Assembly: GCA_946803715.1 (NCBI GenBank)
Contig: CAMPET010000007.1
Span: 392,790-417,843 of the forward strand
Direction of reading: 5' to 3'
Length of the DNA stretch: 25,054 bases
Origin: Beroe ovata
Lineage: Eukaryota > Ctenophora > Nuda > Beroida > Beroidae
Positions 1-9,400 of the stretch are shown in pieces (the first letter of the stretch is position 1; each line of letters opens with the position of its first letter). The position numbers and the translations under genes were made by a program. The notes beneath the pieces are model-generated. The model was not told the DNA's origin. It did no database searches and saw nothing but the letters and a program-made list of their open reading frames with translations.

Positions 1-157
1 TTAGTCATCCGAATAAGTCAACGGCCATACAAATGAGTCATCATATCATAGTCTTAGTGTTGTCATGGTTACAGTTCTGATTGAGATCTATCGCCCAACT
101 ATCATATATGATTCACGGCACAAAACATGTGACGCACGTAACCCATTTCCATAGCAA

Positions 158-175
158 CGCGTGACTAGTCACGCG
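158..175. repeat. Perfect 18-bp palindrome
   Basis: CGCGTGACTAGTCACGCG reads the same on both strands and is centred on ACTAGT. It could bind a dimeric factor or simply be chance. It lies among several other CACG/CGTG words (129-245). Confidence 0.6.
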
Positions 176-355
176 CATTAGTTGCAACGCGCGTGAGTTG
201 TCACACACAAGATCACGTCTAACAACTGATCTAGGGTCACGTGACTGTTCCATGACATCTGACGAGGAAAGCAGCATATGTATGTCAAGTCCTGACTACC
301 AGTGCATATCGAGTGATGATGAGGGTAGTCTCATTGGGTGACATGTCATCAGTGA

Positions 356-410
356 TGACGTCATTTCATAGTGATGATTCATCACAATGGTCACTCCTAT
401 GATGACGTAA
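356..410. promoter_or_regulatory. CRE/ATF-like sites
   Basis: A perfect palindromic CRE core, TGACGTCA, lies at 356-363. A half-consensus TGACGTAA lies at 403-410, with several GTGATGA/TCATCA words between them. CREB/ATF-family bZIP factors bind such sites in animals. No downstream gene is identified within the window, so the target is unknown. Confidence 0.35.
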
Positions 411-1720
411 TTATCATCGTGACACATGGACTTCTTTGAGTGGATAATGTATAAATGAGTGGTCTTACAATCTGAAACAATATCTATATAATGGTGGACT
501 AGGCAACCGAACTTAAATCGGACCACGTTGTGCGTTGTAGTTGCCAACGAAGACGTTCTGATGCCTGGAAAATGTGCTAAACAAAATGTGCTGAACTTAT
601 GGTAGCAACGAAAGTCATGAGTAGAATTCCTGCAATGATTGTTTTGCGATAGCTTGACTTACTTAGATTGATTTAATAATATTTGCTCATGATGAAGAAT
701 AAGAATACATAACTTGGTGGATGACTTGTTCTCCACTCTGGATATGTATGGATATTTTCCGATGAATTTTCAGTTAATTAGGGCGTGGTATGAACCACTT
801 TAATTTGAAGTATTCCGCATTATTTATTGTGAAAATCTCATTTGAAGTTTGAGCATGTGTTTGATGATTTTAACTACTATGACGTTGCTGGTCAATTAAA
901 TAAGAAGTCAATTTTTGTGAATAACATAAATGAAATAATTAATTAATTTGAGATGATTTAATATTTTCATGAAATTCCTTTGTTTTTTCCTTTATTTGAA
1001 CTTTGTCCCCTTCAAAGATATTTGACATTCTTGATGCATGCCACGACTGTTGTCAACAGATTTTGTCTATCCTTAGATATCCTGGATAAAGTTCGAGTAC
1101 ACCCTCAATGAGAATTTTTGATTGGAGCTCATTGTGCTTAATTAATTCGGCACTCAAATTTCGTCGAAATATTTCTATTCACTATTGTTAGATAGCATTT
1201 ATTTTATTAAAACTGACATGGTATAGTTTAAATCGTTTGCATCCATCCGGATTTAAATTTCTGGAATTTATTAAACTTTGATTATGAGCATGTAATTTAT
1301 GAATCAAAGACATTATTGATAAGCTATTTAGATGCATAATAATCACAGCAAGGTGGTGTTAAATATTTGATTTAACGCAAAACTAACATTTGCATGACAT
1401 GCAGCATTCACTCATGATAAAAGTGTAAAATCCATCACTCCATCACATAGGTGCCTTTTCTATCAACTTTTTAATGCTATAATACACGATCCATGATAAA
1501 TCTTCACTCTATAATTCAGTTTAACCAACCTGAATTTGGACGTGCATGATGAAATCTGAACTAAATCCTTGATAAATTGGAATGCTCAAAGTCGTCCTTG
1601 CCTTGAAACTTAAAAGAACAAAGAACAGGTTGATCCTTACCATCTTCTTATCTTCTTATCTATGATAATATAGTGTCTAACGGCACTTCATAACAATATG
1701 GCACTGCAATATACTGCTTG

Positions 1721-3046
1721 TCAACCCTTTATCGGCCACTCTGGGTGGATAGACCAATGTCGACCCCTGTTCGCGTTGGGCGATGAGAATACAGCTCCCT
1801 GGTGGAAAACACCGTTTGATTGCGCTTCTTTTATCATCTTAGCCATGGCGGCCTTTTCTTCTTTCCTGCATGATATGGAGAGTGTAACAGTACGGAATAC
1901 CCAACGTCGCGAATACCCAATAGAAGTTGGGTATTCCGTACCCCAATCTATGGAGAGAGGGATTTGTGATGAAAATGATATTCCGGCCACACTGTGATCT
2001 TCATTAACATCAGTGAACATTATCACACGTGATTATTACACGTGAACATGAAAGTGGGCATTGTGCACTTGGTTTATGCTCTCTGCATGGCACTTGTCAC
2101 TCACTTGAGTGTTGCTGTAGCTCCTTCTTCTTTGGTCTCCTTCTTGGCTGCTGAAAAATATGACCTTCCCTTAAAATTTGATCCCATAAATTCACGATAT
2201 TCCATAGTCAGAGTCCAATCTAACATCGCCAAATTCCAATATACCACCCGAATACCACCTAAATACTCCACCTAAATACCAGTATCAACTCACGTTTTGG
2301 GGCTTCCTTCAAGGGCCACGGCGACCTTGGTGCTCTCCAAAGGAGGAAGTCTGGCTTTGGGTGTGGGTTGTTCCGGTAATGGGGTCCAGGTAGTGCCACC
2401 ATGGGGCCTACTTTACCTGGGGGAGAATAGCTGGTATAGCATTCTGAGCAAACCATTGATTCATGATTATACAGCTTAGTTCGTATATAATACCCTAAAG
2501 AGGGTTGCAGTTGACACCCCTAATCCAGCATAGTGTGGCACTGACACCACTTTACATTATGGACACCACTCTATGGACAACCGCTATCTCTCCGGCAGTA
2601 CTATAGTCACCTCCAGCTGTGACAGGTCTCCTGCCCCAGTATCTTCTGCCCGGTGGTGCGGGCTTATTCCCGTCAGTGGTTGCGGGCCGCACTCCCACCA
2701 CTGTGGGCGTGCGGAAGCTATACTTTGCTGTGTCACATCCGCTAATCTCTGTTTGAGTCCGACTATCGACCGAGGTTCTTTTCCCCGCCTGTTTGCCCGC
2801 TGATCTTCTGCCCGCAGGTCTCGACCCGTCAACAGCTGTAGGTCTGCCGCTGGTTGTTGTAATGGGCCTACTCCTCGCTGTTTCTGGTCTTTCTGAAGCT
2901 GTTTTCGGCCTACTTGATGCAGTGGCGGGCCTATTTCCGGGTGTGGCGGGTCTTTTGCCAGGTGTGGCGGGTCTTTTTTCGGTTGCGGGTTTACCCCTGC
3001 CAGATGCGGGTTTTCTTGTCTTTGCACCACAATTACTACACGCCAT
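1721..3046 (-). CDS. Unrecognised basic proline-rich protein, four exons
   Basis: Four exons on the minus strand join in phase: 3046-2611 (ATG at 3044-3046), 2416-2294, 2150-2105 and 1865-1721 (TGA at 1721-1723). Each has a GT donor and AG acceptor. The product is about 249 residues. Residues 1-145 begin MACSNCGAK, so there is one CxxC pair, then run into a basic tract built from degenerate RPATPG / RPxTA heptad-like repeats. Exon 2 is Pro/Trp-rich (VALPGPHYRNNPHPKPD), exon 3 is Lys/Glu-rich, and the last exon ends in RGRHWSIHPEWPIKG. There is no signal peptide or membrane segment, and much of it should be disordered. The repeats and charge resemble chromatin- or microtubule-binding tails, but I recognise no family and assign no function. 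Exon 3 has a CAGCAG tandem acceptor that would add or drop one residue. Splicing is inferred from phase and composition, not from homology. Confidence 0.6.
1890..1941. repeat. Inverted repeat with perfect 16-bp arms
   Basis: GTACGGAATACCCAAC (1890-1905) and its exact reverse complement (1926-1941) flank a 20-base loop. The loop repeats part of the arm (GAATACCCAA). It lies in the last intron of the basic proline-rich gene, close to the acceptor at 1866, so the pre-mRNA could fold a hairpin there. Confidence 0.75.
2486..2570. repeat. Dispersed TTGACACC-type repeat, copy 1
   Basis: TATAATACCCTAA (2486-2498) is followed by TTGACACC (2511-2518) and by the variants CTGACACCAC (2541) and GGACACCACT (2561). 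The same 13-mer recurs in reverse orientation at 12349-12361 beside the same TTGACACC words, so these look like copies of one short repeat. This copy sits in intron 1 of the basic proline-rich gene. Confidence 0.5.
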
Positions 3047-3382
3047 GACACACCCAGCTCTCGAAGAGAAAGGGAGTGATATTATTTCCTATAGAACAGC
3101 TAATTGAGGTATTGATGAGTGTGAAATGACTGAGAAAGTAGCACAGTTTTATTAAATAGTGAGGTAGGATAAAACTATAAGAACTTTGGTCGTATGGACA
3201 TGATCCTGCAAGTGTGACAGCACATGACTGTCAGTGGTCACACGTGCTGTTGGGAAATGATATTACAATGTGCTGAGGGATCAGTGGGCTCCGTAATATT
3301 CACTATAGGGAGATGTTGTGGACTTGATGTTGTGATATAACAGATGACATATTGAGATGACATACTGAGTGTGAGAAGATTG

Positions 3383-3512
3383 GATCAGATATGAGTCACT
3401 GCACATTGATCAGATATGAGTCACTGCACAAGGATCAGATATGAGTCACTGCACATTGATCAGATATGAGTCACTGCACATGGATCAGATATGAGTCACT
3501 GCACATGGATCA
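3383..3512. repeat. 25-bp tandem repeat carrying five AP-1-like sites
   Basis: Five near-identical 25-bp units (differing only in the last two bases, TT/AG/TT/TG/TG), plus a five-base sixth start. Each unit contains GATATGAGTCACTGC, so the AP-1/TRE consensus TGAGTCA occurs at 3392 and then every 25 bases. The array begins about 340 bp upstream of the start codon of the basic proline-rich gene (minus strand). Confidence 0.85.
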
Positions 3513-4499
3513 ATCATGTTATTTGAGGAGGTGACATACTCATATGCTCCATGAATCAGCTCACTGCTAGTGCTAGTACCATGTGCCCCCAAAAAGTTCC
3601 AGAAGAAAGGGCGCGCCCTAGGCCTAATGAATATCATGGCATTTTTATTAATATTAACAACCTGATTGGCATTTAGACATCCTGAAGGGCAAAAGTTCAC
3701 GTAGGTTTTCTTCAAGCCAAAAACGCCGATAGAACGAAATATAAGTTTCAGAAAAGAAGTTTCTCCATTTATCAGTCTCTATTTTATAAGTAGCCATTGA
3801 ATAGTTCATGGTAAGGATAATGATGTAATGAGTTTCATGCTCTTTTCTTGTGCAATATGGTCAGGATTGCCGTCTACACCTCAAGTTCGAAGTCTCTTAG
3901 CTCAATGAGATTCTGATATGATGCTTCTCGGTACAAACATTGGAAGTTTGGTCCGTGCTACTGCGTGATAGCTTGTATAATGGTTGTTTCAATGTTTCAG
4001 TTTGGATAGAGCTTCTACCTAAGAGCAACAAGAATTCTAAGCTGTATCTACCAAGAGTTTTACTGGAGACTTCAAAAAATATGCTCGAGAATGAAACTTG
4101 GTTCTTGCTGGTTTAAATTAGATGGTAAGAGGTTTTTATTCATATTGGGGGAGACGAATGATATTTTCGATTCCTTAGAATTTGTTGGTTTAACTTTAAA
4201 ATGAATTCTATGACGACATTTATAGGAAATGCAATTTTCTTACCTTTTTCATTGACCAAAACCGACATACTGATGCAATCAAAGCAAAAAATTCAGCAAC
4301 AATTGTAAAAATGTTACTGCGCCTTTCGTCACTAATTTAAGTCCACGGATTCACGCGTTTTTTTTATTAAAATTCCAAATTTTAAAAAGAACACAATTAT
4401 ATATTCTTGTTATAATGCTAAGACAATGGAGCACGGCTAGCACTGTTTGCTAATACTGTGTGCCCTCTGCGTTATATTATGGATTCCTGCTGCTGCAAG

Positions 4500-4501
<2 letters not shown>

Positions 4502-4537
<36 letters not shown>

Positions 4538-4538
4538 G
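4502..4538. repeat. TG dinucleotide microsatellite
   Basis: About 18 TG units, with one TGCG interruption near the right end. An open frame through it encodes a Cys/Val run and is not a gene. Confidence 0.9.
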
Positions 4539-6207
4539 GATTATTTGACGGAATACTTTCGCTCGGATCTTGCTATAATCGTGCAGGGGTTTAAAACTGT
4601 TTTTCTATATCATTCATCGATTCTATGTGATATTCATATCGTTTAAAATGTCATAAATTTGTATTCAAATTTTGGGAAGGCTTGTTATATGCGTTTTAAT
4701 GTTATTTCGCTCAAGAAGCGCACTCTAGCATGATCGTAGCACACTTTGCCTTCATATTATGATTCAAGGAACAGTTATTGTCCCAACAAAAAACAAATGC
4801 ATAGAGGCAGTATTGTTTTTACAGAAGCAGTGCCCGATTCGTGTGATCTTTGAGTGAATGCAGTGCACACACATGAAAGTGGCTGCATGCGGAATTGTGA
4901 TCATGGAAAGCTTTGGAAATCTGCAGAAATCAAAGGTTTACAGAAAAGTGCAAGCCAGTATGAGTAAGCCACTAACTGGCTGCCACTTTGAGACTATAAA
5001 ATCGAATAGATGGATGAAACTTTGACTTCGTGGACAAAACTTTGGATTATAATCCAAATTCAAAGTTATAAGAGCAATGGAGGAGGTCACTGTCCTGCAG
5101 GCACAATACGTGACCTAGCTCCTTAAACTTTATAGATATGGTTCATCCTCGAATATTATTTACGGTTTTATATGTCATTGCGTAGATGGCATAATATTGA
5201 ATTATACTATGGCGTTGAATATGATATTCAAGTCATTGACATCATTTTGACCGGAGATTATGAGTCGCTTAACGCCTTGAGTTTAAATAATAATACTGTA
5301 AACTCTGATCATATAAATGCGAGCAATTAACTAATTGAGAAATATTTGAACTGCATAATTATATGAGCCCTAAACAGCGAAGGTCGATTCAGTGCCCAAA
5401 TCTTAATCATATGGCACAGCTGGGCAGATGTGTCGAACTCGGCCGTTAGCGGAAATGCATCAAAATCCACGGCCATTCTCAAATCACCACCAAAAATAAT
5501 ATTCGAGATCAATTATGCATGAGTTTAAATAAAACATGGTCATTGACCCTGCATTATATGTTCTAAACGATTATCATGGCTGCTTCTACATATGACCGGA
5601 CCAGCTAAATATAGGACGATTATTTTTGTTCACACAACTTAATGCGATAATGATGACCAAAGCTCTGCACACGCGCACACCATATGAGCATGATTTCTGT
5701 CCGGTCACGAGTTTTCCAAAATTTGGAGGGAAAATGTTTGGAGGGATAGTGTTATATCCTAGCCAAAAAATATGTGAAATTAGTTATACTGTTTTAGGGG
5801 ATATGTTCTGAATTAAGAGTTCAAATTCAGCGAACCTACTAAGGTCACTTTGTGACAAAGTAGATATGCAGTCTAAAATCTAAATTGATCTGCGAATTTA
5901 AGTCGAGACTAAACTGTCATGATACGCGTGACAGTGGATACAATGAATTTGTAACTAATAATGGCTCTGTAACTGAATCATTAGTTTGGATAATTAGGTT
6001 AATTGGGTGATTAAATTTTCGTCCCGCTACTCCGTAGTATATTTAGTATTTGTTTATGCGACCAAACAACGGTTTATATAATCTGTCAGAAAGAGTGATA
6101 AACGCTGGAGTTTAGCTTAAATTTGATAGAGTAGTTTTTACTTTTTCAAATTCAAATGAGTTAATCGTGGTAAGAAATCAAAAAATGGCAGTGGAAATTC
6201 TCATTGC

Positions 6208-6213
6208 TTTTAT
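6208..6213 (-). terminator. Candidate poly(A) signal of the peptidase gene
   Basis: TTTATT on the plus strand reads AATAAA on the minus strand, about 270 bases past the TAG stop at 6481-6483. It is the nearest canonical hexamer I noticed downstream of that stop, so a 3' UTR that includes the 6316-6475 repeats is plausible. No transcript evidence is available. Confidence 0.35.
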
Positions 6214-6315
6214 TAAAAATAGTAAAATTCTCGTATCCAAAACTTCATTATGAAAAGAAAGCCTGGGTATAGTATAATTTTCATATAATTTTCTATCCAT
6301 TTCCAATCCTGATCG

Positions 6316-6475
6316 CAGATATCTAGTGATCACAGATATCTAGTGATCACAGATATCTAGCGATTTCATGATATCTAGCGATCGCAGGGTATCTTGTGAT
6401 CGCAGGGTATCTTGTGATCACAGCTGATGTCTGATCACAGCGTATGTCTGATCACAGCGGGTGTCTGATCGATGT
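6316..6475. repeat. Degenerate tandem repeat rich in GATCACAG / GATATCTAG
   Basis: About eight imperfect units of about 18-20 bp grade from GATCACAGATATCTAGT to GATCGCAGGGTATCTTGT to GATCACAGCGTATGTCT. The words GATATC, CTAG and TGATCA are palindromic, so the RNA could fold. The tract ends only a few bases past the peptidase stop codon, so it probably lies in that gene's 3' UTR. Confidence 0.75.
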
Positions 6476-6480
6476 TGTTT

Positions 6481-9400
6481 CTATCTGGGGAACGGTTCCG
6501 AAGCGAGTGCTCTGGATGCTGCTTTGATGACCCAAGTGGCAATTGTCAGCTGTTTCCTCACCTGATTAGGTCCATGGTGGGGGTGTCAGTGCAAGGAAAT
6601 TGTTATATGTGACAGCTGAGATCGAGAAAAAATAAATTAGGTTGGCGTGTCATACTGTCAGTGATGAATTAGGACTTGAGTACTTGAATGAGGATATTAG
6701 AGTTTTTAGTTGGTTATATCGTCAATCATATACTTGGGTGAATGTTATTCATCATCCAGTTAATTTCATATTGATGGGATCGGTGTCAACACGTCAATGT
6801 CAGACTCACAGCATTCCAGTTATCCTCTGTGCTGTCCTCCTTAGCAATTGACACCGCATCATACAGCCCCGGTAGAATTGATCCGCTATAGGAGTCGAGA
6901 ACACTGGGTGCAAATAGCATATGCCTGAGGAAGTGGTGTCATGAGAGTGGGTAACCCGGTGTCAAGATATGCAGATGGAAGATGAAGTCAGACCTTCATC
7001 AGTCAATATGAGCGTTGGTTGATTATCAATTCAAAACGGGGAAATTTTCTGTAGTGGTGTCAACGGAGATCAGTGCTCGGAGTTATAACTACTCTTGTGT
7101 TGATAAAGTGGGCTGTGGGTGTCAACACAACTTATATACTGGTGTCAACGACAGCTGTACCTCTTGTGTGGGCGGCCAGGAAGTCCCTGGGGAACTATGA
7201 AACTTCGCTCCATTATCAGCATCTTGTCATTGAATCTCCTCACATCCATAGCGTTATACCTGCAGGTAAATGTAGAGAGAGAGAGGGTCATGTGTGTCAG
7301 CATAGGGGGAAAGATAAAGGGGTGAGCTAATTTCAAGGGTAGGTCGGAGTCACTGCTTTTTAGCAATTCATCGAGTGTCCCCAGAAACCCGTATCATTTT
7401 TCCATCTTTGTTTCTATTAGTAAGGGGATTAAATCCGAAAAATAGCCTCAACCTGGAAAAAATTTGTAACCAAAGTTTTCCACCACCAATTTACTCCTAA
7501 AGGTCTCCTCTATCACACCTGACAAACGTTCACATTCGGTCGGGGGTGATAAGGCCTCATTTCGGGGTGGGCGTGGTCGATCGTGGGAAAATTTATAACT
7601 TTTCTAAGGAATGGAGTTGAAGGGCAAACAGGTACACTAAAAGATGCAGAAACATCGAGTTAGTAGAGGAAGAAACCAAAATGAAAGCGCTAACTCAATC
7701 GCATCCCAAGTTACGGCCACGCCCATGTGGCCATGGCCCATTTTCCGAAAATCCCGATTTTGTCGGATTTTATCATGCTTATATAGGCTTATAGGTCACG
7801 ACTTAAACACTAAAGCTGTATTTCCGATAGAACATAGAGATTGCACAATGCACATGTTGTCAGTTGTGCCATATTACGCGAGCTATAATACGTCATGCTC
7901 TTACAAGATCGTAATCTTGTGTCAATTGAGTGTGTTCAGGGCTTGGCCCATGAGGTTTATCTGACTATGATATATCTGACTATGATATATCTGACTATGA
8001 TATATCTGACTATGATATATCTGACTTTGATTTATCTGACTATGATATATCTGACTATGATATATCTGACTATGATATTTCTGACAGACTGGCTACATAT
8101 CACCTGTATACATTGTATTCCATCATCATGTAATATAGTGTCATGTAATATGGTGTCGTCACCACCATACCACATGGAATACAGGGCACCAGCAGCTGCG
8201 ATGTGTTTACAACAGAATTTCAGAATGAGATCCAGCAACCGCTCTGCAGAGTTTGATTACGCAACAATAGCTGATCATCAACTTTGCAGATAACGCAATC
8301 ATCACGTAAACATTGTGTCCACATTCCCACACTGAAATTCCACTGTCTACCTATTATATTTCTGATCAGTAGCTAGGCTTTACGAAGGGAATTCTTCTCA
8401 GAATTTGGTTTCTCACATTGTTTTTCAGTAACTTATCATCAACTTTGCAGATAACGCAATCAACACGTAAACATTGTGTCCACAATTCCCACACTGAAAT
8501 TCCACTGTCCACTGTCCAGCTACTATATTTCTGATCAGCAGCTAGGCTTTACGGAGGGAATTCTTTTCAGAATTTAGTATCTCACATTGTTTTTCAGTAA
8601 CTTATGACTTATGCCATACCTACACAATATTTCGTTCACAGTTTGTGTTTGGATCAATATGTAAGAACAGTTTGTTCTGTTCAAGTATATACTGATAAGA
8701 CACGTGCAACGTTTGATGTGCCACGTTACTCGACACGTGCCAATGGAACGTGGCCACACGATGAGCTGGAGTTGCCCAATAGCTGCTTTGTTGGGCAAGC
8801 ATTGAACTACAATGCCATAGTATCACTTATAGGTTTTGTATTAGCTCCTATTATCATCAACTGTGTGTGTTATTAGTAACTCTGTGTGTTTGTGTGCGTA
8901 GGAGTTTGCACCACTTTGTTTATAACACCTAAATTGTGTTTATGATCTTCATTCATATTTGAAAATAATAATATTCTACGTTAAGTTATGTTCAGTGTTC
9001 ACTTTGTCATGAATCCCTTTGGGACGTGTAAGATTATACTGGGGACGTGTCATTTTGGACGTGTAAACTTTCCTAGACCCCACCTTTTCGTGTTTTCGTA
9101 TCTACTTCTAGAGCTCTCGTATGCTGCAGCGTTCTTTGTGAATTGTTCCAAAGCCCTTGACAGTAAACCTGAAACACACGAAGTCGGGAATTACGAGTAA
9201 TTTGTCCACTTTTTCAGTTCTTCGAGCTCCATCTAAATTAGAATATTAGCTCCATAAGAATATTAGCTCCAATTATAAATTAGCTCCATGTAAATTAGAA
9301 TAAGAATCGTTCATTCATTATGCTTAATGCTTATCCACCCTTGCAGCATGCCGTGTCATTTTGACTATGAGGAGTGTAACTATGGTTACGTGCAATTGTC

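Larger units (their letters stand above)
1..1720. other. Intergenic, no gene recognised
   Basis: AT-rich sequence with stops in all frames and no exon that could be joined by splice phase. The first 450 bases differ in texture: they hold many TGACG, CACGTG and TGAGTCA-like words and a long palindrome, which would suit a promoter or enhancer of a gene to the left of the window. From about 600 to 1680 nothing stands out beyond plain AT-rich DNA. Confidence 0.6.
3047..6480. other. Intergenic spacer, no gene recognised
   Basis: This stretch separates the start of the basic proline-rich gene from the 3' end of the peptidase gene. It holds the AP-1-like array (3383-3512), a TG microsatellite (4502 on) and a satellite-like tract (6316-6475). 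The open frames are all short, about 60 residues, and none resembles a known domain or links by splice phase. The part adjoining 3046 should hold the promoter of the basic proline-rich gene; the part adjoining 6480 should be 3' UTR of the peptidase gene. Confidence 0.55.

Noticed and set aside
2793-3107. Plus-strand hydrophobic open frame opposite the basic proline-rich exon
   Set aside because: It is the mirror of the Arg/Pro/Thr repeat tract. The minus strand has the spliceable multi-exon structure with matching phases.
3383-3512. CRISPR-like array
   Set aside because: The units are contiguous 25-bp repeats without unique spacers, in a eukaryotic sequence; it is a minisatellite.
3880-3990. 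Possible tRNA or small RNA near GTTCGAAGTC
   Set aside because: Only a partial B-box-like word. No A box at the right distance and no cloverleaf could be drawn.
4458-4646. Cys/Val-rich small protein
   Set aside because: The cysteine run is only the TG microsatellite translated.
5327-5512. Minus-strand 61-codon frame (NIIFGGDLRM...) as a transposon remnant
   Set aside because: The resemblance to endonuclease or reverse-transcriptase motifs is too short, and nothing around it supports a mobile element.
7895-8293. Plus-strand open frame with YLTMI repeats as a gene
   Set aside because: It is a read-through of a 15-bp minisatellite in an intron of the peptidase gene and overlaps a homologous minus-strand exon at 8171-8243.
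8604-8876. 90-codon plus-strand open frame
   Set aside because: No recognisable domain, no splice partners, and it lies within a peptidase intron beside a tandem duplication.
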